This document shows positions 50,226 through 58,183 of a DNA stretch of 64,000 nt, in pieces. Below the pieces are notes generated by a model. It made no database searches, was not told where the DNA came from, and saw nothing but the letters and a program-made list of their open reading frames with translations. Positions within the stretch are counted from its first letter, which is position 1. Every line of letters begins with the position of its first letter. A program made the position numbers and the translations under genes. Origin of the DNA: Micromonospora_J zhanjiangensis (GTDB lineage Bacteria > Actinomycetota > Actinomycetes > Mycobacteriales > Micromonosporaceae); NCBI RefSeq assembly GCF_042650605.1, contig NZ_JBHSBN010000020.1:1-64000 (forward strand), read 5' to 3'.

Positions 50226-50726
50226 TCAAGCTCCGGTAGGCGTGGCGCTGTCGGACCACCTCAGCTCGTCACGGACGGCATCCATCAATGCCCTCTTGTA
50301 GGGAAGGATGTAGTTCCACCAGTCCTCATGGCGTTCTTCGTGGCGGGCTACTTCGTTTAGGGCCTGCGCGTGGCGCGCGAGCGGTAGGCGCAGGCGCTCG
50401 GAGCACAGGATGTCTACCTGCGCATGGGCGAGCCAGATCTGCTCGACCATCAGCGCTACGTCCTCGAAGTCGCGGCCGTACTCTCTCGCGTAGAGCTGGC
50501 TCTGAAGGTGCTGGGCAGCTTCCAGATAACCGGCGATTGCAGTTTTGACCTCAGCGCGCTGAGCGCTCTGCAGGGCTTGCTCGCGCTCTTCTCGCCGCTG
50601 GTTGTCCTGGATCTCGATCTCGCGCCACCTTGAACGCATCGCCAGAACCTGGATGATCACAGCTGAAGCGAGTGTTCCTGCAACACCTACGACAGCGACC
50701 ACCAGGGCCGTGACATTGCTGCTCAT
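50226..50726 (-). CDS. Hypothetical single-pass membrane protein with coiled coil
   Basis: 166 residues. The N-terminal helix (VTALVVAVVGVAGTLASAVIIQVLAM, residues 5-30) anchors it, followed by a charged coiled coil (EIEIQDNQRREEREQALQSAQRAEVKTAIAGYLEAAQHL). The rest is soluble, with a Trp/Tyr-rich end (HEDWWNYILPYKRALMDAVRDEL). Its base composition is visibly less GC-rich than its neighbours, and it lies next to a decayed transposon, so it may be horizontally acquired. No known function. Confidence 0.65.
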   Translation of the reverse strand: MSSNVTALVVAVVGVAGTLASAVIIQVLAMRSRWREIEIQDNQRREEREQALQSAQRAEVKTAIAGYLEAAQHLQSQLYAREYGRDFEDVALMVEQIWLAHAQVDILCSERLRLPLARHAQALNEVARHEERHEDWWNYILPYKRALMDAVRDELRWSDSATPTGA

Positions 50727-50792
50727 CAGCGTCTCCAGACGGTCGGGGCGTGAGTTGTTCAGGTCTACTTTCCGATCGAATGATCTTGTGCT

Positions 50793-51502
50793 TCAGAGTG
50801 GGTGCGCGACCCCGGCGAACCGGCCCTTGGACTCGACCTCGATCCCGGCGTAGACGAACGTGGCCGGCAGCCGCTCGGCGAAGTATTTGAGCTGGTCGGA
50901 CACCTCCGCGCCGGTGCGGGTAGCGAGGTTGAGGTTGTGGATCTCGTCGACCAGGACCAGCTCGACGCCGGTGTGTGCGGCGGTGGCGCAGACCGCGTTG
51001 ACGACGTCGGTGATGTTGGCCCGACCGGAGAACTCCAGGCCAAAGAAGCGGGCGAACTCGACCGCGAGCATCCGCGCGGTCGCGGCGGGCGGGACGGTGA
51101 CGTAAAGGACCGGCAGCCGGTGCGGCTGGTCGGGTGCCGCTTGCGTACCGCGCGTTCGTGGGTGCGGCCGAGCTGGGTCAGCGCGGTGGTCTTGCCGGTG
51201 CCCGACGCGCCGCTGATGATGGCGCCGCGCCGGGCGGAGATCTGCCGGCGGTTGAGCTGCACCAGCAGCCGGCCGGTGGACAGCACCTGCCGGATAGTCG
51301 GGGTGTTCACCAGGGGCAGCTCGGCGTGGTAGTCGCGGCGGGCCTCGTCGTGCGCGGCCCGCTGCCGGTTGGTCAGCGCGAGCGGCTCGGCGCCGGTGAG
51401 CACCGGTGGCGGCTCGGGTTGGTAGTCGACGAACCGGAGCCAGCCTTCCTTGGTGGTGGGCGGGTCGTCGGGGGCCAGGGCGTCGTCGAGGGCCGGGCTC
51501 AT
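50793..51502 (-). pseudogene. TniB/TnsC-type transposition AAA+ ATPase, frameshifted and truncated
   Basis: The first part (from ATG about 51502) reads LPLVNTPTIRQVLSTGRLLVQLNRRQISARRGAIISGASGTGKTTALTQLGR, with Walker A in GASGTGKTT. A one-base frameshift near 51140 moves the rest to another frame: LPVLYVTVPPAATARMLAVEFARFFGLEF, VELVLVDEIHNLNLATRTGAEV (Walker B), LPATFVYAGIEVESKGRFAGVAHPL, then a premature stop at 50793. Such proteins select targets and activate the DDE transposase in Tn5053 and Tn7-like elements. Non-functional as it stands. Confidence 0.8.
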
Positions 51503-52385
51503 ATGCACCTTTCCGCGTCGGCGTCGGCGTCGAAGATACCGAACGGGATGACCTGCGCGTCCGGCTGTACTGGCTCGGCCGGGGCGGGGGTCCGGGCAGG
51601 ACGGGTCGGTGCGGGCGGCGACCTTCGCGCTGGCCCGGTCCCGGCCGTACTCGGCGCGGGTGAGCAGTTCGTCCAAAGCGCGGGCGACCTCGGCCTCGGT
51701 GACCTGCTCGCCGGGAGCCGCCGCGGCGGCCAGGCGGGGTCGCAGGCCCGCTCGAACGTCTCGGACACGAACACCCGGCCGTGGTCGATGACGATCTGGT
51801 CCGGGATGATGACCGGCCGGGCGGCGGCCTCCCGCATCCGCGCGTCGACGTCGACGAGCCGGGCGTGTGGCAGCCGGGACGCGGACATGCGCAGCGCGTT
51901 GGCCAGCCCGGCCGGATCGGCTCCGGGACCGGCATCCGGGCCAGCAGCAACGCCGCGTCCACGGCCTTGGTGCCGACCGGACGCAGTACCCCGGCGCAGA
52001 TCGTGCGGGTGGCCACGTCGACGGCGATGGTCGGGTTCGCCCGGGCCATCAGCCCGGTGTCCAGCAGCACCATTACGTCGATCGGGGTGGAGTCGATCTG
52101 TACCTGCTCTCCGGGCCGGGACGCGAACGTCGGGGTGAACGCCCCGGCCGGCCGGTTGGCCGTCTGCCGGCGGGTGACCGCCGAACCGAAGGTGTGCCTG
52201 CCGGCCGACAGCCGGTCGACCAGCGCGTAGAACGCCGTGCGGCCGGGCAGCGGCACCACCCCCGGCCCGTGGATCTCCTCCACCCGGTTGACCACGCGCC
52301 GGATCAATCCGCCCCATCGAGAGCGGCTCGCCCGGACCCGGCGCACCGGATCGCGGCATGTGCGGACATCGTTTCGTGCGATCAC
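51503..52385 (-). pseudogene. TniA/TnsB-type DDE transposase, multiply frameshifted
   Basis: The first frame (from 52385) contains GRTAFYALVDRLSAGRHTFGSAVTRRQTANRP, then FTPTFASRPGEQVQIDSTPIDVMVLLD (first catalytic Asp in QIDSTPID) and NPTIAVDVATRTICAGVLRPVGTKAVDAALLLARMP of an rve integrase core. After a frameshift near 51910 it continues LPHARLVDVDARMREAAARPVIIPDQIVIDHGRVFVSETFERAC (second Asp in IVIDHG). The catalytic Glu region and C-terminal beta barrel are lost, and a short fragment with VTEAEVARALDELL follows in another frame. It lies directly upstream of the TniB remnant, as in intact elements. Confidence 0.8.
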
Positions 52386-52864
52386 GACGGTTCGCGCTGA
52401 CGGTCGGTCGAGATGGTTTCGACTCGGCGCTTCAGCGCGGCGTTGTGTCGCTGGAAACTTATGAGGGATGCCGCGATGACACGCCCGAGCAATGGCACGA
52501 TCAAGCCGCGGTAGGTTTCGCCCTGGGTCACGTGGGTGCCGTATCCGTCGTCGATCGGCTCCAGTGTGAACCAGTGTTCACCACCGAAGACTCCGGGAAG
52601 GCTGCCGCGCAGGCGTAGTTCGTGCCCGGGATCGACGATGAGGACGCGGGGCCGGATCCTTATCGGAGGACCGATCGGCGGGTGCATGTGGAAGGTCACC
52701 CGGCGCCCCGGGACGAGCTCGCCCTCGGCTCGCCGGATCTGCGGGTTCCACTCGGGGTAGCCGCCGAAGTCGATCAGTACGGCCCACACCTCGGCGGCGG
52801 GACGGTCGATATCGACCGTGGTAGAGACCGCCCGGGTGCACCAGGCGCGCAACCGGCCCGTCAT
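52382..52864 (-). CDS. SRPBCC (START/polyketide-cyclase-like) family protein
   Basis: 160 residues, one SRPBCC domain: VSTTVDIDRPAAEVWAVLIDFGGYPEWNPQIRRAEG (residues about 13-48), then RVTFHMHPPIGPPIRIRPRVLIVDPG, FGGEHWFTLEPIDDGYGTHVTQGETYRG, and a long C-terminal helix. The fold makes a hydrophobic cavity that binds a lipid-like or aromatic ligand. ATG 52864 overlaps the stop of the small HTH gene (ATGA), forming a two-gene operon, and its 3' end abuts the transposon remnant. Perhaps it binds the molecule to which the HTH protein responds (inference). Confidence 0.87.
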   Translation of the reverse strand: MTGRLRAWCTRAVSTTVDIDRPAAEVWAVLIDFGGYPEWNPQIRRAEGELVPGRRVTFHMHPPIGPPIRIRPRVLIVDPGHELRLRGSLPGVFGGEHWFTLEPIDDGYGTHVTQGETYRGLIVPLLGRVIAASLISFQRHNAALKRRVETISTDRQREPS

Positions 52865-53118
52865 CGGGGCCTGGCCGCCTTGACGTACCTGGCGAAGCGT
52901 TGATGTGCCGCCTGCCTGCTGATGCCGAACGCGTCCCCGATCTCCGACCATGACGCGCCCCGCCTGCACGCGGCAACCGCCGCCTCGGCAGCGGCCGCAC
53001 GGGCCAGCGCCTCGACGCGGGCCGACATGGCCAGCGCCCCGAACGGATCAGAGCCGGTCAGCGCAGTCAGCCGCGCCCGCAGCAGCGTCAGTTCGTCTTG
53101 TTCGGGCCGCTCAACCAT
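52861..53118 (-). CDS. Small helix-turn-helix DNA-binding protein
   Basis: 85 residues. A helical N-terminus (LLRARLTALTGSDPFGALAMSARVEALARAAAAEAAVAAC) leads to an HTH at about 53-78 (ASWSEIGDAFGISRQAAHQRF). This small family is frequent in actinobacteria next to SRPBCC genes. Two perfect 18-bp palindromes lie directly upstream of the ATG and contain its likely promoter, so it is probably an autorepressor. No ribosome site fits, so translation may be leaderless. Confidence 0.85.
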   Translation of the reverse strand: MVERPEQDELTLLRARLTALTGSDPFGALAMSARVEALARAAAAEAAVAACRRGASWSEIGDAFGISRQAAHQRFARYVKAARPR

Positions 53119-53119
53119 G

Positions 53120-53137
53120 CGTCAAGGATCCTTGACG
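53120..53137. promoter_or_regulatory. Proximal operator of the HTH-SRPBCC operon
   Basis: CGTCAAGGATCCTTGACG is a perfect 18-bp palindrome ending 1 bp from the ATG. It contains the predicted -10 (GATCCT, 53130-53125). An identical copy lies 28 bp away, centre to centre. Confidence 0.75.
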
Positions 53138-53153
53138 CAGCGCCTCTCGTCAA
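53125..53153 (-). promoter_or_regulatory. Predicted leaderless promoter of the HTH-SRPBCC operon
   Basis: TTGACG (53153-53148, inside the distal operator), a 17-bp spacer and GATCCT (53130-53125, inside the proximal operator) place +1 at the A of the ATG (53118). This would give a leaderless mRNA, consistent with the missing ribosome site. Confidence 0.5.
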
Positions 53154-53165
53154 GGATCCTTGACG
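53148..53165. promoter_or_regulatory. Distal operator of the HTH-SRPBCC operon
   Basis: Second identical copy of CGTCAAGGATCCTTGACG. Its right arm supplies the predicted -35 hexamer. Confidence 0.75.
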
Positions 53166-53221
53166 ACCCTCACGCAGAGTCGAAGATGCACGCTCATCGG
53201 CAGATCCGGTAGGGGGCATCG

Positions 53222-53276
53222 CGGGCAACGTCCAGCCCGTCCCGGATACGGGCAACGTCCCAGCCCGTTCCCGATC
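53222..53276. repeat. Imperfect 27/28-bp direct repeat
   Basis: Two tandem units beginning CGGGCAACGTCC and continuing AGCCCGT differ by a few bases. They lie between the HTH gene and the antiporter gene; no function is evident. Confidence 0.6.
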
Positions 53277-53398
53277 CGTACCGGCCCGGTTCGGGGCGGG
53301 AACGGCACACCCGTCGGGTCGGTCGGACGGCCGGTCACGCGATGGTGATTCCGGCGTGCCAGGCGTCGACCGGGTAGATCGTCTGGCAACGTTGACGC

Positions 53399-54499
53399 GT
53401 GACCGAGCTGAGAAACTCCTGGCTGAGCCGTTGGACCGTGGTCGTTCCGATCATCGCGGCCGCGGCCCTGGCGCTCACCTGGGGCCGGAACCTGCCATCC
53501 GCCCTCGTGGTGTTGGTCGCCGCGTTCCTGGCCGGGGCGGTCATGGCCGCGGTCCACCACGCCGAGGTGGTCGCGCACCGGGTCGGCGAACCGTTCGGAT
53601 CGCTGGTGCTCGCCGTCGCGGTCACGGTGATCGAGGTGGCGCTGATCGTCACGTTGATGATCAGCGGGGGCGACAAGACGGCCTCCCTCGCCCGGGACAC
53701 CGTCTTCGCCGCGGTGATGATCACCTGCAACGGGATCGTGGGGCTGTGCCTGCTGCTCGGCGCGCTGCGCCACCGGGTGGCGGCCTTCAACCCGGAGGGC
53801 ACCGGCGCCGCCCTGGCCACGGTGACCACCCTCGCCGCGCTCAGCCTGGTACTGCCCACCTTCACCACCAGCAAGCCGGGACCGGAGTTCTCCTCCGATC
53901 AACTGACCTTCGCCGCCCTGGCCTCGCTCGCCCTGTACGGACTCTTCGTGGCGGTGCAGACGGTGCGACACCGGGACTACTTCCTGCCCGTGGCCGACGA
54001 GGGCGAGATCGTCGACGGCGCGGAGCACGCCCGGCCGCCGTCCACCCGGACCGCGCTGGTCAGCCTCGGTCTACTGCTGGTCGCGCTGGTCGCCGTGGTC
54101 GGCGACGCCAAGGCCATCTCGCCCACCATCGAGTCCGGGGTGACCGCGGCCGGTTTCCCGCAGTCGGTGGTCGGTGTGGTGATCGCTCTGCTGGTGCTGC
54201 TGCCGGAGACGCTGGCCGCGGCCCGCGCGGCCCGCCGCGACCGCGTGCAGACCAGCCTCAACCTGGCGTACGGCTCGGCCATGGCCAGCATCGGGCTGAC
54301 CATCCCGACGATCGCGCTGGCCTCGATCTGGCTGCCCGGACCGCTCCTGCTCGGCCTCGGCGCCACCCAGATGGTGCTGCTGGCGCTGACCGTGTTGACC
54401 GGCATCCTCACCGTGGTGCCGGGCCGGGCCACCCCGCTGCAGGGTGGGGTGCACCTCGCCCTGTTCGCCGCCTTCCTCTTCCTGGCCGCCAGCCCCTGA
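53399..54499 (+). CDS. chaA: Ca2+/H+ (cation/proton) antiporter, ChaA/CaCA family
   Basis: 366 residues with about eleven helices in two inverted halves. The family's acidic motifs are present: GEPFGSLVLAVAVTVIEVALIVTLM (about residues 63-87) and VIALLVLLPETLAAARAARRDRVQTSLNLAYGSAMASIGLTIPT (about 260-305), each with the ion-binding glutamate. It exports Ca2+ or Na+/K+ in exchange for protons and helps at alkaline pH. GTG 53399 has no clear ribosome site, so it may be leaderless. Confidence 0.9.
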   Translation: MTELRNSWLSRWTVVVPIIAAAALALTWGRNLPSALVVLVAAFLAGAVMAAVHHAEVVAHRVGEPFGSLVLAVAVTVIEVALIVTLMISGGDKTASLARDTVFAAVMITCNGIVGLCLLLGALRHRVAAFNPEGTGAALATVTTLAALSLVLPTFTTSKPGPEFSSDQLTFAALASLALYGLFVAVQTVRHRDYFLPVADEGEIVDGAEHARPPSTRTALVSLGLLLVALVAVVGDAKAISPTIESGVTAAGFPQSVVGVVIALLVLLPETLAAARAARRDRVQTSLNLAYGSAMASIGLTIPTIALASIWLPGPLLLGLGATQMVLLALTVLTGILTVVPGRATPLQGGVHLALFAAFLFLAASP

Positions 54500-54604
54500 T
54501 CCCTGGTCGTCAGCCCTCGATCCCTGGTCGTCAGCCCCTGGGTCCGGCCCGGTCACCCGGCACGAGCACGCCCGGGTCTGTGCTCGGCCGGATGGGCGGC
54601 CGGC

Positions 54605-55738
54605 TCAGCGGGCGGCGAACGCCTGACGGACGACGCCGCCGACCACCGCGCACCAGGTGCTCGTGCTGACCTTGCCGTTCGGGGTCAACCCGTGCAGTCG
54701 CTGCAGGTCCTGGACCGCCTTCATGGTCGGCTGGTCGTACGTCCCGGTGACGGTGACGTCCGCGTACCCCTTGTTCCGCAGGATGTACTGCACCGCCTTG
54801 ACCGGCAGCCCGGTGGCGTCCTTGGCCAACTCCGGCGCCAGCGTCTCCCAGGTCGGTCCGGTCAGGGTGGCGTCGACGTCGACCGGGAGGCCGTTGCGGG
54901 CCTGCCAGTCCTGCACCGCCGCCACGGTCGCCGCGTCGAAGACGCCGTTCACCGGCACGGCGTAGCCGCGGAAGTTCAGCAGGTACTGGGCGACCTGGAC
55001 CACCGGTCCGCCGACGAACCGCCAGATGTCCGGCCAGCGACGGGCCGGAACATCACCGGCCGGCGTGCCGAGGCCGGCGGCCACCCGGCGGCGCAGGGCG
55101 GGAAACTCCCGGTAGAACAGAATGCCCGGGCAGTCGGTGGCGCGGAAGTCCCAGTGCCCGAAGATGTCGTGGGCGTGCAGCCCGTACCGCTGGCAGATGG
55201 TCACGCACAGCCGGGTCAGCGAGTCCAGCAGGGCTGCCGGCGGCGTCTCGGTGACGTACGTGCCCTCGTTCTCGATGCCGATGGCGTTGCCGTTCTCGCC
55301 GGGACAGTGCGCCGCGACCACCTGTTGCCGGCCCTCCCGCAGGGTCTCCAGGCTGCGGTGCCGGCCTTCCAGGACGTAACCGCCCCGGCTGACCGTGAAG
55401 TGCTGTCCGGTGTCCGCCCAGCCGTTGCCGTCCATGTGCAGGTCCTGACAGCTGCGGGCCAGCCGCAGCGCCTGGTCCCGGGAGTAGTCGGTGACGTTCG
55501 GGAAGGCCATGTGGTGCACGATGATCTTGTTGGTGGTGTTGCCGCTGAGCTGGATCGTGCTCGCCGGCGGTCGGGCGCCCCAGTCGTCGCAGCCGATGAT
55601 CCAGTCCAGGTCCGCCCCGGGTGCGGCCTGCGCCGCCGTCCCGGCGGCCAGTTCGGTGCCGACGACGGCCACCGCCGCCGCGCCCAGGCCGGCCCGCAGC
55701 AGCGTACGGCGGTCGAGTTCGTGCTGGTCGAAGGGCAT
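54605..55738 (-). CDS. Tat-exported N-acetylmuramoyl-L-alanine amidase with peptidoglycan-binding repeats
   Basis: 377 residues. The N-terminus carries a twin-arginine signal (DRRTLLRAGLGAAAVAVVGTELAAG). The PGRP/Amidase_2 domain (residues about 45-215) has IIVHHMAFPNV (zinc His), GYVLEGR, AHCPGENGNAIGIENEG and FGHWDFRATDCPG (second His, then D-C). Two PG_binding_1 repeats follow: VQVAQYLLNFRGYAVPVNGVFDAATVAAVQDWQ and VKAVQYILRNKGYADVTVTGTYDQPTMKAVQDLQ. It would cleave the amide between muramic acid and the stem peptide. ATG 55738. Confidence 0.92.
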   Translation of the reverse strand: MPFDQHELDRRTLLRAGLGAAAVAVVGTELAAGTAAQAAPGADLDWIIGCDDWGARPPASTIQLSGNTTNKIIVHHMAFPNVTDYSRDQALRLARSCQDLHMDGNGWADTGQHFTVSRGGYVLEGRHRSLETLREGRQQVVAAHCPGENGNAIGIENEGTYVTETPPAALLDSLTRLCVTICQRYGLHAHDIFGHWDFRATDCPGILFYREFPALRRRVAAGLGTPAGDVPARRWPDIWRFVGGPVVQVAQYLLNFRGYAVPVNGVFDAATVAAVQDWQARNGLPVDVDATLTGPTWETLAPELAKDATGLPVKAVQYILRNKGYADVTVTGTYDQPTMKAVQDLQRLHGLTPNGKVSTSTWCAVVGGVVRQAFAAR

Positions 55739-55929
55739 GACGTCGCCTCCAGTGGCTGCATGAAAAAGACCTACGCTTGCACCTACCGGCTCGGAGAATA
55801 TTGCCAAAGATGGCCCGGCACCAGGGGCCGGGTCGGTTTTTGTCCCACCGGTCCGGTCCGGCCCGGCCGCCGGGACACGGCGCCCGCCGGCCGGTTTGGC
55901 GCGGGCCGGAACCGGCGAAGAGGAGGACC

Positions 55930-56385
55930 ATGAGCAGGTACCCGGATCCGACGCTCGACGGGAACGTCTACCCCTCCGAGGAGGAGATGGACCCCACCGG
56001 GCAGGGCATCGAGCCGAGCGGCGAGTCACCGGCCGACGCGCCGGAACCGGTGACCGCGCCCCCCGCGCCAGCCGCGGCGACGCCGCAACCGCCGGGTCCG
56101 ACCCGGATGCCCGGGGGCCACCGGTACGCGCCCGACGCCCCACCGCCGAGCGACCACCGGCCTCCGGTCGGATCGCCGGTGGCGGGAGAGTCGCACACGA
56201 TCGTCACCCACCACCTGGACGGTTCCACCGAAACGATCACCGACCTGGACGGCGACGGGATCGCCGACATCGTGCAGTTCGACCTGGACGGTGACGGCGT
56301 ACCGGACGTGACCTATCTGGACACCGACCACGACGGGCGACTGGACACCGTGCACCGCAACCCGCACTACCGCCCCCAGGGCTGA
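55930..56385 (+). CDS. Small acidic protein with calcium-binding-like D-x-D-x-D-G repeats
   Basis: 151 residues. An acidic/proline-rich N-terminal half of low complexity leads to HTIVTHHLDGSTETITDLDGDGIADIVQFDLDGDGVPDVTYLDTDHDGRLDTV, three tandem DxDxDG-type loops (from about residue 107) like EF-hand, dockerin or thrombospondin type 3 repeats. No signal peptide is visible. ATG 55930 has a perfect AGGAGG. Divergent from the amidase gene. Confidence 0.75.
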   Translation: MSRYPDPTLDGNVYPSEEEMDPTGQGIEPSGESPADAPEPVTAPPAPAAATPQPPGPTRMPGGHRYAPDAPPPSDHRPPVGSPVAGESHTIVTHHLDGSTETITDLDGDGIADIVQFDLDGDGVPDVTYLDTDHDGRLDTVHRNPHYRPQG

Positions 56386-56491
56386 CTCCGGCCGGCGGGG
56401 CAGCGCACACCCCCGGACCCGGCACCACCCCCACCTGCAGCCGACGTGACCCTCGGTGACGGCGGCCACCCGACCACGTCGTGGTGGCGCC

Positions 56492-56519
56492 TTGCCGAGC
56501 CGCTATACGCGTGTATAGC
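56492..56519 (+). promoter_or_regulatory. Predicted promoter of the TetR-ABC operon
   Basis: TTGCCG, a 16-bp spacer and TATAGC. The first operator palindrome fills the spacer, an arrangement typical for a repressor-blocked promoter. Confidence 0.45.
56503..56518. promoter_or_regulatory. TetR operator 1
   Basis: CTATACGCGTGTATAG: inverted repeat CTATAC/GTATAG around GCGT. It shares 11 of 14 central positions with operator 2, 40 bp downstream (about four helical turns). Confidence 0.65.
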
Positions 56520-56543
56520 ATTCTGTCCGTACGGATAGTTTCC

Positions 56544-56557
56544 AATACACGTGTACA
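56544..56557. promoter_or_regulatory. TetR operator 2
   Basis: AATACACGTGTACA contains the perfect palindrome TACACGTGTA. It lies about 10 bp before the start codon of tetR, next to the ribosome site, where binding would also block transcription. Confidence 0.6.
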
Positions 56558-56567
56558 GGAGGTGCCG

Positions 56568-57233
56568 ATGTCAGCCGTCCCGGCCGGCCAGCCGGCGTTC
56601 GAGGACCTGACCACTCGGGCCCGGATCCGGGACGCGGCCATCCGACTGTTCACCGAGCGCGGCATCGACGCGGCGACGGTCCGGGACATCGCGAAGGAGG
56701 CCGGTGTCTCGGCCGGCCTGATCCGGCACCACTTCGGCTCCAAGGAGGCGCTGCGCGACGCCTGCGACAGCTACGCCATGGACCAGGTCAACCAGCTGCG
56801 CAAGCAGATGTTCACCGACGGACGGCTGGCCGACCCGCTGTTCCTCGTCTCCGCCTATCCGCAGATGGCGCTGTGGCGGGAATACCTGCTGCGCTCGATG
56901 ATGGACGGTTCACCCGCGGCGGGGGCGATGTTCGACGACATGGTCGCGGTCGGTGAGGACTGGCTGACCGAGCAACCGATCGAGTCCGCCGACCCGCGGG
57001 CCTACTCCGCGGTCCTGGTCGCCATGAAGGTGGGCGTGTTCCTGCTCCGGGAACAGCTGTCCCGGGCGTTGGGGGTCGACGTGGACTCCCCCGAGGGGCA
57101 GGCGCGGGTCACGCGGGCGTTCGTGGAGATCTTCTCCCAGCCGATGATCAACCCCCAGCAGGCCGCCCAGCTCGGGGCGGCGCTGGACCAACTCCGGAAA
57201 CAAGGCCCGTCCGCACCGGACATGGCCGCCTGA
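56568..57233 (+). CDS. TetR-family transcriptional regulator
   Basis: 221 residues. The N-terminal TetR_N HTH spans residues about 18-64: TRARIRDAAIRLFTERGIDAATVRDIAKEAGVSAGLIRHHFGSKEALRDAC. The rest is a helical ligand-binding domain with SMMDGSPAAGAMFDDMV and VGVFLLREQLSRALG. ATG 56568 is right after AGGAGG; the longer frame to 56481 would read through both operators. It leads an operon with an ABC exporter and probably represses it until its substrate binds. Confidence 0.92.
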   Translation: MSAVPAGQPAFEDLTTRARIRDAAIRLFTERGIDAATVRDIAKEAGVSAGLIRHHFGSKEALRDACDSYAMDQVNQLRKQMFTDGRLADPLFLVSAYPQMALWREYLLRSMMDGSPAAGAMFDDMVAVGEDWLTEQPIESADPRAYSAVLVAMKVGVFLLREQLSRALGVDVDSPEGQARVTRAFVEIFSQPMINPQQAAQLGAALDQLRKQGPSAPDMAA

Positions 57234-57256
57234 CTTCTTCCCGAAGGAGTACCACG

Positions 57257-58183
57257 ATGACCGAGGCGATCCAGATCGATGGCCTGGTCAAGACGTTCGG
57301 ACGCACCCGCGCCCTGGACGGCCTGGACCTGACCGTGCGCACCGGCGAGGTGCACGGCTTCCTCGGACCCAACGGTGCCGGCAAGAGCACCGCCATCCGG
57401 GTCCTGCTCGGGCTGCTGCGCGCCGACTCCGGCACGGTACGACTGCTCGGCGGCGACCCGTGGAGCGACGCCACCGCCCTGCACCGCAGGCTGGCGTACG
57501 TGCCCGGCGACGTCACCCTGTGGCCCAACCTGTCCGGTGGCGAGGTGATCGACCTGCTCGGCCGGCTGCGCGGCGGGATGAACCGGCAACGCCGCGACGA
57601 ACTGCTGGAACGCTTCGACCTGGACCCGCGCAAGAAGGGCCGTGCCTACTCCAAGGGCAACCGGCAGAAGGTGGCGCTGGTGGCCGCGTTCGCCTCCGAC
57701 GTGGAGCTGCTGCTGCTCGACGAACCCACCTCCGGGCTCGACCCGCTGATGGAGGAGGTCTTCAGTGAGGTCGTGCGGGAGGCCCAGGACCGGGACGGGC
57801 GCACCGTGCTGCTGTCCAGCCACATCCTGTCCGAGGTGGAGGCGCTCTGCGACCGGGTCACCATCATCCGCGACGGCCGGGCCGTGGAGAGCGGCTCCCT
57901 GGCCGACCTGCGCCACCTGACCCGCACCTCGATCGAGGCGGAACTGGCCGGGCCGGTCGCCGGGCTGGCCGACCTGCCGGGCGTACACGACCTGCAGGAA
58001 CACCACGGTCGGGTGCGCTTCGACGTCGACACCACCGCGTTGGACGCGACCCTGCGCCACCTCACCGCCGTCGGCGTACGCAGCCTGGTCAGCCAGCCAC
58101 CCACGCTGGAGGAGCTCTTCCTGCGGCACTACGACCGGGCCGGCAACCGCACCGGTGCGCGGCACCTGGAGGCGACCCGATGA
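57257..58183 (+). CDS. ABC exporter ATP-binding protein (DrrA-like)
   Basis: 308 residues. Walker A is GPNGAGKST (about 38), Q-loop LAYVPGDVTLWPNLSGGE, a signature region reading YSKGNRQKVALVAAF (family variant of LSGGQ), Walker B VELLLLDEPTSGLDPLMEE, D-loop and H-loop (LLSSHILSEVEAL). A C-terminal ~90-residue domain is typical of drug and antibiotic exporters. The ATG is 23 bp after tetR with GAAGGAG. It pairs with the overlapping permease. Confidence 0.93.
   Translation: MTEAIQIDGLVKTFGRTRALDGLDLTVRTGEVHGFLGPNGAGKSTAIRVLLGLLRADSGTVRLLGGDPWSDATALHRRLAYVPGDVTLWPNLSGGEVIDLLGRLRGGMNRQRRDELLERFDLDPRKKGRAYSKGNRQKVALVAAFASDVELLLLDEPTSGLDPLMEEVFSEVVREAQDRDGRTVLLSSHILSEVEALCDRVTIIRDGRAVESGSLADLRHLTRTSIEAELAGPVAGLADLPGVHDLQEHHGRVRFDVDTTALDATLRHLTAVGVRSLVSQPPTLEELFLRHYDRAGNRTGARHLEATR

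Noticed and set aside
54497..54545. Duplicated GATCCCTGGTCGTCAGCCC after the antiporter gene as a possible operator
   Set aside because: Imperfect direct repeat right after a stop codon, not palindromic; simplest reading is slippage.
56481..56567. Upstream GTG start for the TetR gene
   Set aside because: It would translate through the promoter and both operators; ATG 56568 has a perfect ribosome site.
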